Shown: in pieces, positions 27,117-34,726 of the stretch | Position numbering within the stretch: the first letter of the stretch is position 1 | Layout: the number at the start of each line of letters is the position of its first letter | Assembly (NCBI RefSeq): GCF_036404135.1 | Contig: NZ_DASWPE010000022.1 | Span: 1-64,000 of the forward strand | Direction: 5' to 3' | DNA: 64,000 nucleotides | Source of the DNA: Rhodopseudomonas_A sp036404135 | Lineage (GTDB): Bacteria > Pseudomonadota > Alphaproteobacteria > Rhizobiales > Xanthobacteraceae | The notes under the pieces: model-generated | Databases searched by the model: none | Told to the model about the DNA's origin: nothing | The model's input: only the letters and a program-made list of their open reading frames with translations | Translations under genes and position numbers: made by a program

Positions 27117-28173
27117 GGCATGCTCCCTGCTCCTCGAAGCGCGACTGCTGCGCGCGATAGACTTCGGCGTAACCGCAATATTGCGCGATGATCGCGGCCA
27201 TCATCGTCCGCTTTGCGGAATCCAGCTTGGCAATCGCACGGGCCGGGCGTCCGGCGTAGAGCGCGCCGCTTTGCAGCCGCTGACCGGGCTCGGTCTCAGC
27301 GCCGGCCGCCAGCAGCACATCGTCCTCGATCACGGTGCCGGGGTTGACGACGCTGCCGATCCCGACCAGGCAACGATCGCCGATCCGACAGTCCATCATC
27401 TGGACATTGTGGCCGATGGTGGTGTCGCGCCCGATCACCACGCCGCCGCCGGAACAGAAAATCCGGGTGTTGTCCTGGATATTGCTGTTGTCGCCGACCA
27501 CGATCGCGGCGCCCTCCGCGTGCAGCACGCAGGAGAAGAACACGCTCGCGTTGGCACCGAGATCGATCTGGCCGGCAAGATCGGCGGTGCGGGCGACGAA
27601 CGCCTGCGGCCGCCACTTCGCCGCGGCGCGATCGCGGAGTGCAACCGCGGCGTTGCCCGCAGCTTCGCGCAGCCGCGCCTTGCGTTGCGCCTGCTCGGCC
27701 GGAGCCAAAGCAGCAACGCGCTTGGCCGGCGCGCCGGCATAGACCGACCCTTTCTGCAGCGTCGAGCGCGGATAGACCACCGCACCGCGCTCGATCACAA
27801 CCTGATCCCCGACGATCGAGCCGTCGAGGATCACCACGTCGTCTTCGATCACGCAATCATCGCCGACGGTGCAGGCATGCACCACGGCGTTGGACCCGAC
27901 CGTCACCCGATCGCCGATGAGGGTCGGATAGAGCTCGTGCGCGATGTGGACGGTGGCATGGCTGCCGATGCTGAAATCGTCGCCGATCCGCACGAAATGC
28001 CCATCGGCGCGGATCACCGACGCCGGCCCGAGCCAGGCCCGCGCGCCGATTCTCACCTTGCCGAGCACGCTGGCGTCGACCGCCGCGAAGGCCGGTTCGC
28101 CGGCAAAATACGGCGCGGTGCCTTCATAACTCAGCACTTGGCAGGCCGTGAGCAGCTCGGACTGGAGAGTCAT
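27106..28173 (-). CDS. Double gamma-carbonic-anhydrase-like (PaaY/YrdA) protein
   Basis: A 355-residue protein made of two left-handed beta-helix domains in tandem, about residues 20-170 and 185-325. Each ends in the same capping motif (VYAGAPAKR at 144-152, LYAGRPARA at 305-313). Single-domain relatives bind zinc through one His and a GHxxxxH motif. Domain 1 keeps His79 and His99 but has Ser94 in place of the middle ligand. Domain 2 keeps His255 but has Met260 and no first His. So neither domain alone has a full site. PaaY of the same fold is a thioesterase for CoA-ester intermediates, which would fit an acyl-CoA operon. The function here is not established. Confidence 0.82.
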   Translation of the reverse strand: MTLQSELLTACQVLSYEGTAPYFAGEPAFAAVDASVLGKVRIGARAWLGPASVIRADGHFVRIGDDFSIGSHATVHIAHELYPTLIGDRVTVGSNAVVHACTVGDDCVIEDDVVILDGSIVGDQVVIERGAVVYPRSTLQKGSVYAGAPAKRVAALAPAEQAQRKARLREAAGNAAVALRDRAAAKWRPQAFVARTADLAGQIDLGANASVFFSCVLHAEGAAIVVGDNSNIQDNTRIFCSGGGVVIGRDTTIGHNVQMMDCRIGDRCLVGIGSVVNPGTVIEDDVLLAAGAETEPGQRLQSGALYAGRPARAIAKLDSAKRTMMAAIIAQYCGYAEVYRAQQSRFEEQGACHGT

Positions 28174-28232
28174 GCCGTGGCGTCCTTGGGTTCGGCCTCG
28201 CGGCCGCATGTGCTCGCTGCATCGCGCATCGC

Positions 28233-29939
28233 TCAGAACACCGGGGTTTCGCGGTAGACCCCCCACACCGATTTCAGCCGCTCGATGATGTCGCCCATGG
28301 TGGCGCCGGCGCGCACCAGTTCGATGGTAATCGGCATGATGTTCTGCGACGGGTCCTTGGCGATCTCGACGAGCTGCTGCAGCAAGAGATCGAACTTCAC
28401 CTGATCGCGCTCCCGGCGCACCCGCTGGGTGCGGGCGACCTGCCGCTCGGCCGTGGTCTGGTCGTAGGGATGGGTATGGATCGCCGGATCGGCGGTGCTG
28501 TCGACGAAACAATTGACGCCGATCACCGGCTTGTCGCCCGACTGCTTGCGCAACGCGGTCTCGTAGGCGAAGTCGGCGATATGGCGCTGGAACCAGCCTT
28601 CCTGGATCAGCTTCAAGGTGCCGCCGCGCTGCTCGATCTCCTCGAGAAGTTCGAAGATCCGCTTCTCGTATTCGGTGGTCAGGCTCTCGACGTAGTAGGA
28701 GCCGCCGAGCGGGTCGGTCACCTGGGTGACGTTGGTTTCCTCGGCGATCACCTGCTGGGTGCGCAGCGCCATCCGCATCGCGTCTTCGGTCGGAATTGCG
28801 AAGGCTTCATCGTAGCCGTTGGTATGCAGCGACTGGCAACCGCCGAGTGCGGCGGCCAGCGCCTGCATCGAGGTGCGGACCACGTTGACCATGTATTGCG
28901 GCTTGGTCAACGACGCCGCGGCGGTCTGGCAGTGGAAGCGCAGCCGCATCGATTCCGGATTGGTGGCGCCGAACCGCTCCTTCATGATCTTGGCATAGCA
29001 GCGCCGCAGCGCCCGAAACTTCGCCACCTCCTCGAAGAAGTCGGCCTGGCAGACGAAGAAGAACGCCAGGCGCGGCGCGAATTCGTCGACCTGCATGCCG
29101 GTCTTCAGCACCTCCTCGACATAGACGATCAGGTTCGCCAGCGTGAACGCGGCCTCGTGCAGCGGCGAGGAGCCGGCTTCGGAGATGTGATAGCCCGAGA
29201 TGTTGATCGGGTTGTAGCGCTTCATGTTCTTGGCGCAATAGGTGATGCAGTCGCGCACGATCCGCACTGACGGCTCGATCGGGAACACGTATTCCTTTTG
29301 CGCCATGTACTCCTTCAGGATGTCGGCCTGCACCGTGCCGGACAGTTTGTTGAGATCGTAGCCGCGCTGTTCGGCGAGCACGATATACATCGCCAGCAGT
29401 ATCCAGGCCGATGGATTGATCGTCATCGAGACCGAGATCTTCTCCAGGTCGATGTCGTCGAACAGCGCTTCCATGTCGGCGAGCGTATCGATCGCCACAC
29501 CCTCGCGGCCGACCTCGCCCTCGCTCATCGGATGGTCGGAATCGTAGCCCATCAAGGTCGGCATGTCGAAGTCGGTGGAAATTCCGGTCTGGCCCTGCGC
29601 GATCAGATATTTGAAGCGCTTGTTGGTGTCCTCGCCGGTGCCGAAGCCGGCGATCTGCCGCATCGTCCAGGTCCGCGAGCGATACATCGTCGGATACGGG
29701 CCACGGGTGAACGGGTAGCGCCCCGGCAGGCCGATATCCTCGATCGGGGTGGCGGCAAGGTCGGCCGCGGTGTAGGTGCGCTTCACCGGAAAATCGCCGA
29801 GCGTGAAGAACTCGCTCTTGCGTTCGGCCTGCTTGCCGAGGAACTGGGTGACCTCGTTGGCCTCCCAATCTTTCTCCTCGGCGCGAATCTGATCGATGGT
29901 GGCCTGCGACAGCACCGAGCGGTCTGCGATCTTGTCCAT
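28233..29939 (-). CDS. hcmA: 2-Hydroxyisobutyryl-CoA mutase large subunit (B12-dependent)
   Basis: A 568-residue acyl-CoA mutase TIM barrel without a B12 domain, as expected for a two-subunit mutase. The barrel motifs include RGPYPTMYRSRTWTMRQI, GTVQADILKEYMAQKEY, ISGYHISEAG, FHCQTA and QSLHTNGYDEA. The substrate-pocket Tyr of methylmalonyl-CoA mutase (in RQY) is replaced by Ile96, and the residue 27 positions later is Asp123. This Ile/Asp pair (IleA90 and AspA117 in the Aquincola enzyme) is the signature of 2-hydroxyisobutyryl-CoA mutase, which makes (S)-3-hydroxybutyryl-CoA. The start ATG has aagga upstream, 11 bases past the chaperone gene. Confidence 0.92.
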   Translation of the reverse strand: MDKIADRSVLSQATIDQIRAEEKDWEANEVTQFLGKQAERKSEFFTLGDFPVKRTYTAADLAATPIEDIGLPGRYPFTRGPYPTMYRSRTWTMRQIAGFGTGEDTNKRFKYLIAQGQTGISTDFDMPTLMGYDSDHPMSEGEVGREGVAIDTLADMEALFDDIDLEKISVSMTINPSAWILLAMYIVLAEQRGYDLNKLSGTVQADILKEYMAQKEYVFPIEPSVRIVRDCITYCAKNMKRYNPINISGYHISEAGSSPLHEAAFTLANLIVYVEEVLKTGMQVDEFAPRLAFFFVCQADFFEEVAKFRALRRCYAKIMKERFGATNPESMRLRFHCQTAAASLTKPQYMVNVVRTSMQALAAALGGCQSLHTNGYDEAFAIPTEDAMRMALRTQQVIAEETNVTQVTDPLGGSYYVESLTTEYEKRIFELLEEIEQRGGTLKLIQEGWFQRHIADFAYETALRKQSGDKPVIGVNCFVDSTADPAIHTHPYDQTTAERQVARTQRVRRERDQVKFDLLLQQLVEIAKDPSQNIMPITIELVRAGATMGDIIERLKSVWGVYRETPVF

Positions 29940-29950
29940 GCGGCGTATCC

Positions 29951-30913
29951 TTATTGGAGGGACTTGGCGACCAGTTCACTGGCGAGCGCGTAGGGATTGC
30001 CTTCGCGGCGCAGCAGACGGTCGGCGATGGAGGGGACGAACGAGGTCGATGCTTTGATGAAGCGTTCGATCAGCAGGGTTTCCGCGGTCTTCTGCAGCCG
30101 GAAATTCGCGATCGACAATTGCCGCTTGCGCCCGCTCTCGGTCTTGAAGGCGATGGCGCGATGGCCGGCGATCGCCGTGACCAGATCGTCGAACCCCTCG
30201 CCGGAATACGAGCTGACACCGAGCACCGGCACCTGCCATTCCGGTTTCGCCGAGCTCGCGGCCCCCAGCGTCATCATCTGCTTGATGTCGACCAGCGTGC
30301 GGTTGGCGTCGCTGCGATCGGCCTTCGACACCACGTGGATGTCGGCGATTTCCAGCATCCCGGCCTTGATCGCCTGGATCTCATCGCCGAGCCCGGGAGC
30401 CGACACCACGATGGTGGTGTGCGAGGCCTTGGCGATCTCGACCTCGTCCTGACCGACGCCGACGGTCTCGATGATGATGGTGTGGAATCCGCCGACGTCG
30501 AGAATGTCGACGGCGTCGAGCGTCGCCCGCGCCATTCCGCCCATCGCGCCGCGGGTCGCCATGCTGCGGATATAGACGCCGGGATCGTTGGCCAAGTCCG
30601 ACATCCGGATGCGGTCGCCGAGGATCGCGCCGCCGGAATAAGGACTGGAGGGATCGATCGCGACGATGCCGACGGTCTGCCCTTGGGCGCGAAACCGCTG
30701 GGTCAACGCCGCGACCAGCGTCGACTTGCCGCTGCCCGGAACGCCGGTGAGGCCGATCACATGCGCCCGCCCGGAGCGCTGATAGATCGCCGCCAGCGCG
30801 TCTCGCGCCTCCGGCATATTGGCCTCGGCGCGCGAGATCAGCCGTCCGATCGCCGCGGTCTCGCCGCGCGCGGCCCGTTCGATCAGTTCGGAAGACGGGA
30901 CATAGCGGCTCAT
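29951..30913 (-). CDS. MeaB/ArgK-type GTPase, mutase chaperone (MeaH)
   Basis: A 320-residue G3E GTPase. Walker A is GVPGSGKST at residues 57-65, followed by VAIDPSSPYSGGAILGDRIRM and IIETVGVGQDEVEI (Walker B and switch). The base-recognition motif SKAD replaces the classical NKxD. MeaB family proteins load adenosylcobalamin onto acyl-CoA mutases and protect them from inactivation. It overlaps the ligase stop by four bases (ATGA) and precedes hcmA by 11 bases. In Aquincola the homologue beside hcmA is called MeaH. Confidence 0.94.
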   Translation of the reverse strand: MSRYVPSSELIERAARGETAAIGRLISRAEANMPEARDALAAIYQRSGRAHVIGLTGVPGSGKSTLVAALTQRFRAQGQTVGIVAIDPSSPYSGGAILGDRIRMSDLANDPGVYIRSMATRGAMGGMARATLDAVDILDVGGFHTIIIETVGVGQDEVEIAKASHTTIVVSAPGLGDEIQAIKAGMLEIADIHVVSKADRSDANRTLVDIKQMMTLGAASSAKPEWQVPVLGVSSYSGEGFDDLVTAIAGHRAIAFKTESGRKRQLSIANFRLQKTAETLLIERFIKASTSFVPSIADRLLRREGNPYALASELVAKSLQ

Positions 30914-32340
30914 GCGCCGCTCTCCGACCGGATCTGACTGTACATATCGCGGAACACGGCGCGGTCGTCGATCACCCGGCGCGCCTTGAAATCGGTGCGC
31001 GGCAGGCTGCCCTTGGCGACGATCTCCGCGGTGGTGCGCAGCCCGAGCAGCTTCTGAATCCGCCGGCTGACGTCGAGGCGGAAGTGCTCGATCGCGCCTT
31101 GCGCGAAGGTGTCCTCGGTGGCTTCGACCCGCAGCAGCAATTCGTCCATCGCCGCTTCGCGGGTGATGATGATCTGATGCTCGCCGCCATAGCCGGGCGT
31201 CGCGTTCAGCGCGGCGTCGATCTCGCTGGGATAGACGTTCTCGCCACGCACGGTGAACATGTCGTCGATCCGGCCGAAGATCCCCTGCGGCAGTCGTGGA
31301 TAGGTCCGCCCGCACGGATTGGGCTCATCGACCCACAGCGTGAGATCGCCCGACGCCAGCCGGATCATCGGCTGCGAGGTGCGTTCGAGGTGGGTATAGA
31401 CCGGCGTTCCACGCTGGCCGTAGGGCACCCGACGCATGGTCTTGGGATCGCAGACCTCGGTGTAGACCAGGTCCTGCCAGCACAGCATGCCCTCGGTCTC
31501 GGCCGATCCGGCGATGTTCATCCAGGGCGACATCTCCGCCATCGAGCCGCAATCGAACACCGCGGCGCCATAGAAATCCTCGATGCGGTCGCGGACGCCG
31601 GGGATCGACGCACCGGGCTCGCCGGAAAAGAACATGTGCTTCAGACCGAACTTGCGCGGGTTCAGCCCCTCGTCGATCGCGGCCTGCGCCAGATGCAGCG
31701 CGTAGGTCGGGGTGCCGTAAAACCCCGACGGCTTGATGGTATCGAGCCATTGCGCGCAGCGGATGGTCATGCCCGGCGCGCCGGCGCCGAACGGAAATGC
31801 CTTGGCGCCGAGCCGCTCGGCGCCGGCCAGCGCGCCCCAGCTGCCCATATACAGGCTGAGGATGGCGGCGACGCAGATGGTGTCGCCCGGCCGCATTCCC
31901 ATCGCCCACATGATCCTGGCGTGGGCGTTGGCGATCGAGCTCCAGTCGTTGCGGCCGATCGCGAAGGCGGTGGGCCGCCCGGTGGTGCCGCTGGTGCCGT
32001 GAATATGAAAGATTTCGTTGTCGGGCACGCACAGATAGTCGCCGAACGGCGGCTGCGTCGCCTGCGACTCGCGCAGCTCCTTCTTGGTGATCACCGGGAC
32101 CTTGTCCTCAAAGTCCTCCAGCGACCGCAACTGATCCGGATGAAATCCGGCCTCGCTCCAGCGCCGGCGGTAGAACGCGGAGTGATCATAGGCGTAGCGG
32201 CAAACCTGCTGCAGCCGCAACAGAATCGCCACGTCGCGCTCGCCGGCCGGCATGGTCTCGCGCCGCGGAAACCAATAGCGGCTGTCGGACGGCGGCAGAT
32301 AAGCGGCGTCATAGGACGGCGGAAATGACCAGGATTCCAT
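30910..32340 (-). CDS. hcl: 2-Hydroxyisobutyrate-CoA ligase (PaaK-like)
   Basis: A 476-residue AMP-forming ligase of the phenylacetate-CoA ligase/PaaK superfamily. The phosphate-binding loop HGTSGTTGRPT is at residues 114-124, and GRIDDMFTVRGENVYP, with the hinge Asp, lies in the C-terminal half. A late Lys in the GSLPRTDFKARR motif is the likely adenylation Lys. The size and position beside hcmA/hcmB match the 2-hydroxyisobutyrate ligase of the Aquincola pathway. The start ATG at 32340 has a gggagg seven bases upstream. Substrate is inferred from the mutase signature; a phenylacetate ligase would not normally sit in such an operon. Confidence 0.8.
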   Translation of the reverse strand: MESWSFPPSYDAAYLPPSDSRYWFPRRETMPAGERDVAILLRLQQVCRYAYDHSAFYRRRWSEAGFHPDQLRSLEDFEDKVPVITKKELRESQATQPPFGDYLCVPDNEIFHIHGTSGTTGRPTAFAIGRNDWSSIANAHARIMWAMGMRPGDTICVAAILSLYMGSWGALAGAERLGAKAFPFGAGAPGMTIRCAQWLDTIKPSGFYGTPTYALHLAQAAIDEGLNPRKFGLKHMFFSGEPGASIPGVRDRIEDFYGAAVFDCGSMAEMSPWMNIAGSAETEGMLCWQDLVYTEVCDPKTMRRVPYGQRGTPVYTHLERTSQPMIRLASGDLTLWVDEPNPCGRTYPRLPQGIFGRIDDMFTVRGENVYPSEIDAALNATPGYGGEHQIIITREAAMDELLLRVEATEDTFAQGAIEHFRLDVSRRIQKLLGLRTTAEIVAKGSLPRTDFKARRVIDDRAVFRDMYSQIRSESGA

Positions 32341-32355
32341 CGCAGGGCCTCCCAA

Positions 32356-32763
32356 TCAGCGCTCGCCGCGCTCGGATACGAGACGCGCCAGCGTGGCGAC
32401 GATCGCATCCGGCGCGCTGTCCTGTAGCAACACCTCCTTGACGCCCATCCTTTTCAGTTCGGCGACGTCCTCGTCGGGCATCACGCCGCCGGCGACGACG
32501 ATCATGTCGTCGGCCCCTTTGGTGCTGAGCAGCTGGAAGATTTTCGGAAACACCGTCAGTTGCACGCCGGACAACAGGCTGACGCCGAGCACGTCGACGT
32601 CCTCCTGGACTGCAGCGGTGACCACCTCTTCGGGGGTGCGGTGCAGCCCGGAATAGATCACGTCCATCCCGGCGTCGCGTAGCGTGCGCGCCACCACCTT
32701 GACGCCGCGGTCGTGGCCATCGAGCCCGACTTTGGCGAGCAGAACGCGAATCGGCTGGGTCAA
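32356..32763 (-). CDS. hcmB: 2-Hydroxyisobutyryl-CoA mutase small (B12-binding) subunit
   Basis: A 135-residue flavodoxin-like cobalamin domain. The base-off binding motif DxHxxG is DGHDRG (Asp15, His17, Gly20) in AKVGLDGHDRGVKVVAR. The later GVSLLSGVQ and VVAGGVMPDED blocks contact the nucleotide tail. It pairs with the large subunit three genes downstream; in known HCM systems the two are also separate chains. The start is a TTG at 32763 with agggagg six bases before it. The frame extends upstream in an AT-rich leader, but that part has no similarity to B12 domains. Confidence 0.93.
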   Translation of the reverse strand: MTQPIRVLLAKVGLDGHDRGVKVVARTLRDAGMDVIYSGLHRTPEEVVTAAVQEDVDVLGVSLLSGVQLTVFPKIFQLLSTKGADDMIVVAGGVMPDEDVAELKRMGVKEVLLQDSAPDAIVATLARLVSERGER

Positions 32764-32898
32764 ACGAAGCCTCCCTAAAATTCTTGTTTTGTTTTTTTTG
32801 TATTCTGAATTCAGTACTCGAAACTCAGAATGTCGTTGCCTTGCGCGGTTGTCAAGCGTCACTGATATTGCACAGCGAAGAATCGAAGGGATGCCGAT
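32764..32898. promoter_or_regulatory. Divergent promoter region of the mutase operon and GntR gene
   Basis: This 135-base gap is strikingly AT-rich near hcmB (a run of eight T on the plus strand), unlike the GC-rich genes around it. It must hold the operon promoter and that of the regulator. Two palindromes in it (listed next) are the best operator candidates. Confidence 0.6.
32802..32831. promoter_or_regulatory. Candidate GntR operator
   Basis: The perfect 10-base palindrome ctgaattcag (32805-32814) lies inside a larger inverted repeat attctga (32802-32808) with tcagaat (32825-32831). Both are in the AT-rich gap between the operon and its divergent GntR gene. FCD-type GntR proteins bind short dyads of this size. 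The assignment is an inference. Confidence 0.5.
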
Positions 32899-33558
32899 GT
32901 GGAATCGCTAGAATCGCCGAAAAGCTTGGTCGATCAGGCGTATGAGGTGATCCTCGATGCCTTGTGCGACGGCACCTTCAAGCCCGGTGAACGGCTGACT
33001 CAGGAAGACATCGCCGCCCGGCTCAACGTCTCGCGGCAGCCCGTCACCCACGCCCTCGCCGTCTTGAAGGCGCAAGGCTTTCTGGCGCAGGCGGGACGCC
33101 GCGGCCTCACCGTGACTTCGGTGGAGCCGCAATTTTTCGAATCGATCTATCAATTCCGCTCGGCCGTCGAACCGCTCGCGGTTCAGCTGGCCACACCGCG
33201 GCTCACCAAACAGGCGATCCTGCGCGGCCGTTCGCTGGTCGAGCACGGCCGCAACCTGGTGGTCGCGGGCGATAGCCGGGCGACGCTGCAAGCCGACATG
33301 GATTTCCATTCATTCATTTATTCGTTGTCCGGCAATCCGCTGATCGCCGAGACCATGGGGCTGCATTGGCGCCATCTGCGCCGCGCCATGGGCGAAGTGC
33401 TGCGCTACCCGGGAATGTCGATCAGCGTCTGGCAGGAGCACGGCCGAATCCTGGAAGGCATGATCCGCGGCGACGGCGACGGCGCCGCTGAACTGATGCG
33501 CCGCCACTTGATCGAGGCCTATAACCGGGTCGGAAAGATTCAGGACGCAGCAACATAG
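32899..33558 (+). CDS. GntR family regulator, FCD (FadR/VanR) type
   Basis: The 219-residue protein has an N-terminal winged helix with the GntR pattern LCDGTFKPGERLTQEDIA and NVSRQPVTHALAVLKAQGF. Its C-terminal domain (about residues 85-210) is all-helical with spaced His and Asp residues (DMDFHSFIY, GLHWRHL, QEHGRILEGMI) that form the FCD metal and ligand site. The start is GTG at 32899; an ATG 8 bases earlier runs into a stop at once. A divergent position suggests it controls the mutase operon, probably with a CoA ester or hydroxy acid as ligand. Confidence 0.92.
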   Translation: MESLESPKSLVDQAYEVILDALCDGTFKPGERLTQEDIAARLNVSRQPVTHALAVLKAQGFLAQAGRRGLTVTSVEPQFFESIYQFRSAVEPLAVQLATPRLTKQAILRGRSLVEHGRNLVVAGDSRATLQADMDFHSFIYSLSGNPLIAETMGLHWRHLRRAMGEVLRYPGMSISVWQEHGRILEGMIRGDGDGAAELMRRHLIEAYNRVGKIQDAAT

Positions 33559-33687
33559 GGCTGATTCCGGGCAATTGATGTGCGGTCGAACGAACGACCA
33601 TGCCTAACGATCGCCGGACGGCCTCGGATCAGTGATGGTGCAGTGAGCACCCAGCGGCCGGATCACCTCGTTGAAGTCGCTGGTCTT

Positions 33688-33794
33688 AGAGCTATTGCGG
33701 TTCTGATAGATCAAAACCGCAATAGCTCTAGATTCTTATTTTGACGCGTTTTCTTCATGCGAACCGCGATCCACTTCGCTCGAAAACGCTATAG
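33688..33794 (+). repeat. Hairpin-plus-tail dispersed repeat, copy A
   Basis: A perfect 15-base inverted repeat, agagctattgcggtt (33688-33702) with its complement (33715-33729), is followed by a conserved tail containing ttattttgacgcgtttt, ttca.gcgaac, atccacttcgctcg and aaaacgctatag. The tail motif is familiar from intergenic DNA of Bradyrhizobium-like genomes. Copy B lies 0.8 kb downstream in the same orientation. Confidence 0.85.
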
Positions 33795-33868
33795 CCCGAC
33801 GCCGCGCTATTTCGCCTTCGCCCTGCCGTGCTGCGGATCGGATGCGGTCTTCTCGCCCCGCGTCTGCC

Positions 33869-34114
33869 TCAGCTTTGCTGAAGCAGTGTGAACTCGATCT
33901 TCGCGCCGGCAGCGGTGTGGAAGTGCCCCTTGGCGAGATCCTCGATGATCGCTTCGGTTTCCATCTCCAACATGCGAAGCGCCGCGCGCCGCGCATGCGG
34001 CTGCGCGGAGTTGGTGATCGTATGGATGAGGCGGACCAGATAGGACGACCGCCAATGCATGATAGCGGCAACCTCGGCGTTTGCTGCAGCCTGCAAGATC
34101 GTTTCCACGGTCAT
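33869..34114 (-). CDS. Doubtful small ORF, hypothetical protein
   Basis: An 81-residue open frame (MTVETILQAAANAEVAAI...) lies between the two repeat copies. The composition is believable for a helical protein (EMETEAIIEDLAKGHF), and the frame extends further upstream to 34267. The ggagg before the ATG at 34114 is too close for good initiation. I do not recognise a family. It could be a remnant or a small regulatory protein, or not a gene. Confidence 0.3.
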   Translation of the reverse strand: MTVETILQAAANAEVAAIMHWRSSYLVRLIHTITNSAQPHARRAALRMLEMETEAIIEDLAKGHFHTAAGAKIEFTLLQQS

Positions 34115-34514
34115 CCTCCAACGGCAAAGGATCAATCCAAGCAACGCGGCCCGTGGCGACCAGCTGGCTCGTTCCAACGCCCGGGTCCGCATTGAGCTGT
34201 AAGCCGGATCGGCAATGCTGGCGAGCCCGTATGATTGCGTAGGAAGAGACCACAGCAGCGCTTGCATCGTGCTACGCGCAGCAACGTCAGGTAGTGCGAC
34301 CGGGATGAGGCCGGCACCATGGGAACTTGGTGTAGCAGCGATCGCTGCGCGCTCGTCATCCGCCGCAAGCGAAAATCTCGTCGGAGGCCAACTCGTCGGA
34401 AATCAGTTGCCGGCCGATCGGACCTTACTTCGTAGCCGACCTGCCTGGCATCGATGCCTCGACTTTTCCCGAAGTCGCGACCTTGGCACGCGAGAGAGCT
34501 GGCTGCTGCCGCCC

Positions 34515-34618
34515 AGAGCTATTCCGGTTCTGATAGCATCAGAACCGGAACTCCAGATTGTTATTTTGACGCGTTTTGTTCACGCGAACTGGATCCACTT
34601 CGCTCGAAAACGCTATAG
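34515..34618 (+). repeat. Hairpin-plus-tail dispersed repeat, copy B
   Basis: The stem arms are ttccggttctgat (34522-34534) and its exact complement (34538-34550), followed by the same tail as copy A up to aaaacgctatag. Compared with copy A, a G-C pair in the stem has become C-G on both sides, so the pairing is preserved. Such paired change suggests the folded form is selected or copied. Confidence 0.85.
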
Positions 34619-34726
34619 TCGTGCGCGGCAAGCGCTTCGGCGCCGAGATAACCTGGCCGCGGCGTCGCACGAGCCGGATTGTCCCGGTTTCGAGCCGCAT
34701 GTGCGGCCACGTGCCGGAGTCCGCGG

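Larger units (their letters stand above)
33559..34726. other. 1.2-kb intergenic island with two repeat copies
   Basis: Between the GntR gene and the M19-like gene this stretch has lower GC and weaker codon bias than the genes around it. It contains two direct copies of a hairpin-plus-tail repeat and one doubtful small ORF between them (each listed separately). I see no other gene. It may be remains of an old insertion. Confidence 0.5.

Noticed and set aside
28233..29939. Methylmalonyl-CoA mutase large subunit
   Set aside because: The pocket Tyr is replaced by Ile96 with Asp123, and no C-terminal B12 domain is present; the 2-hydroxyisobutyryl-CoA mutase assignment fits better.
33688..34618. 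Composite transposon bounded by the two repeats
   Set aside because: No transposase or target duplication is visible, and the copies are direct rather than terminal inverted repeats.
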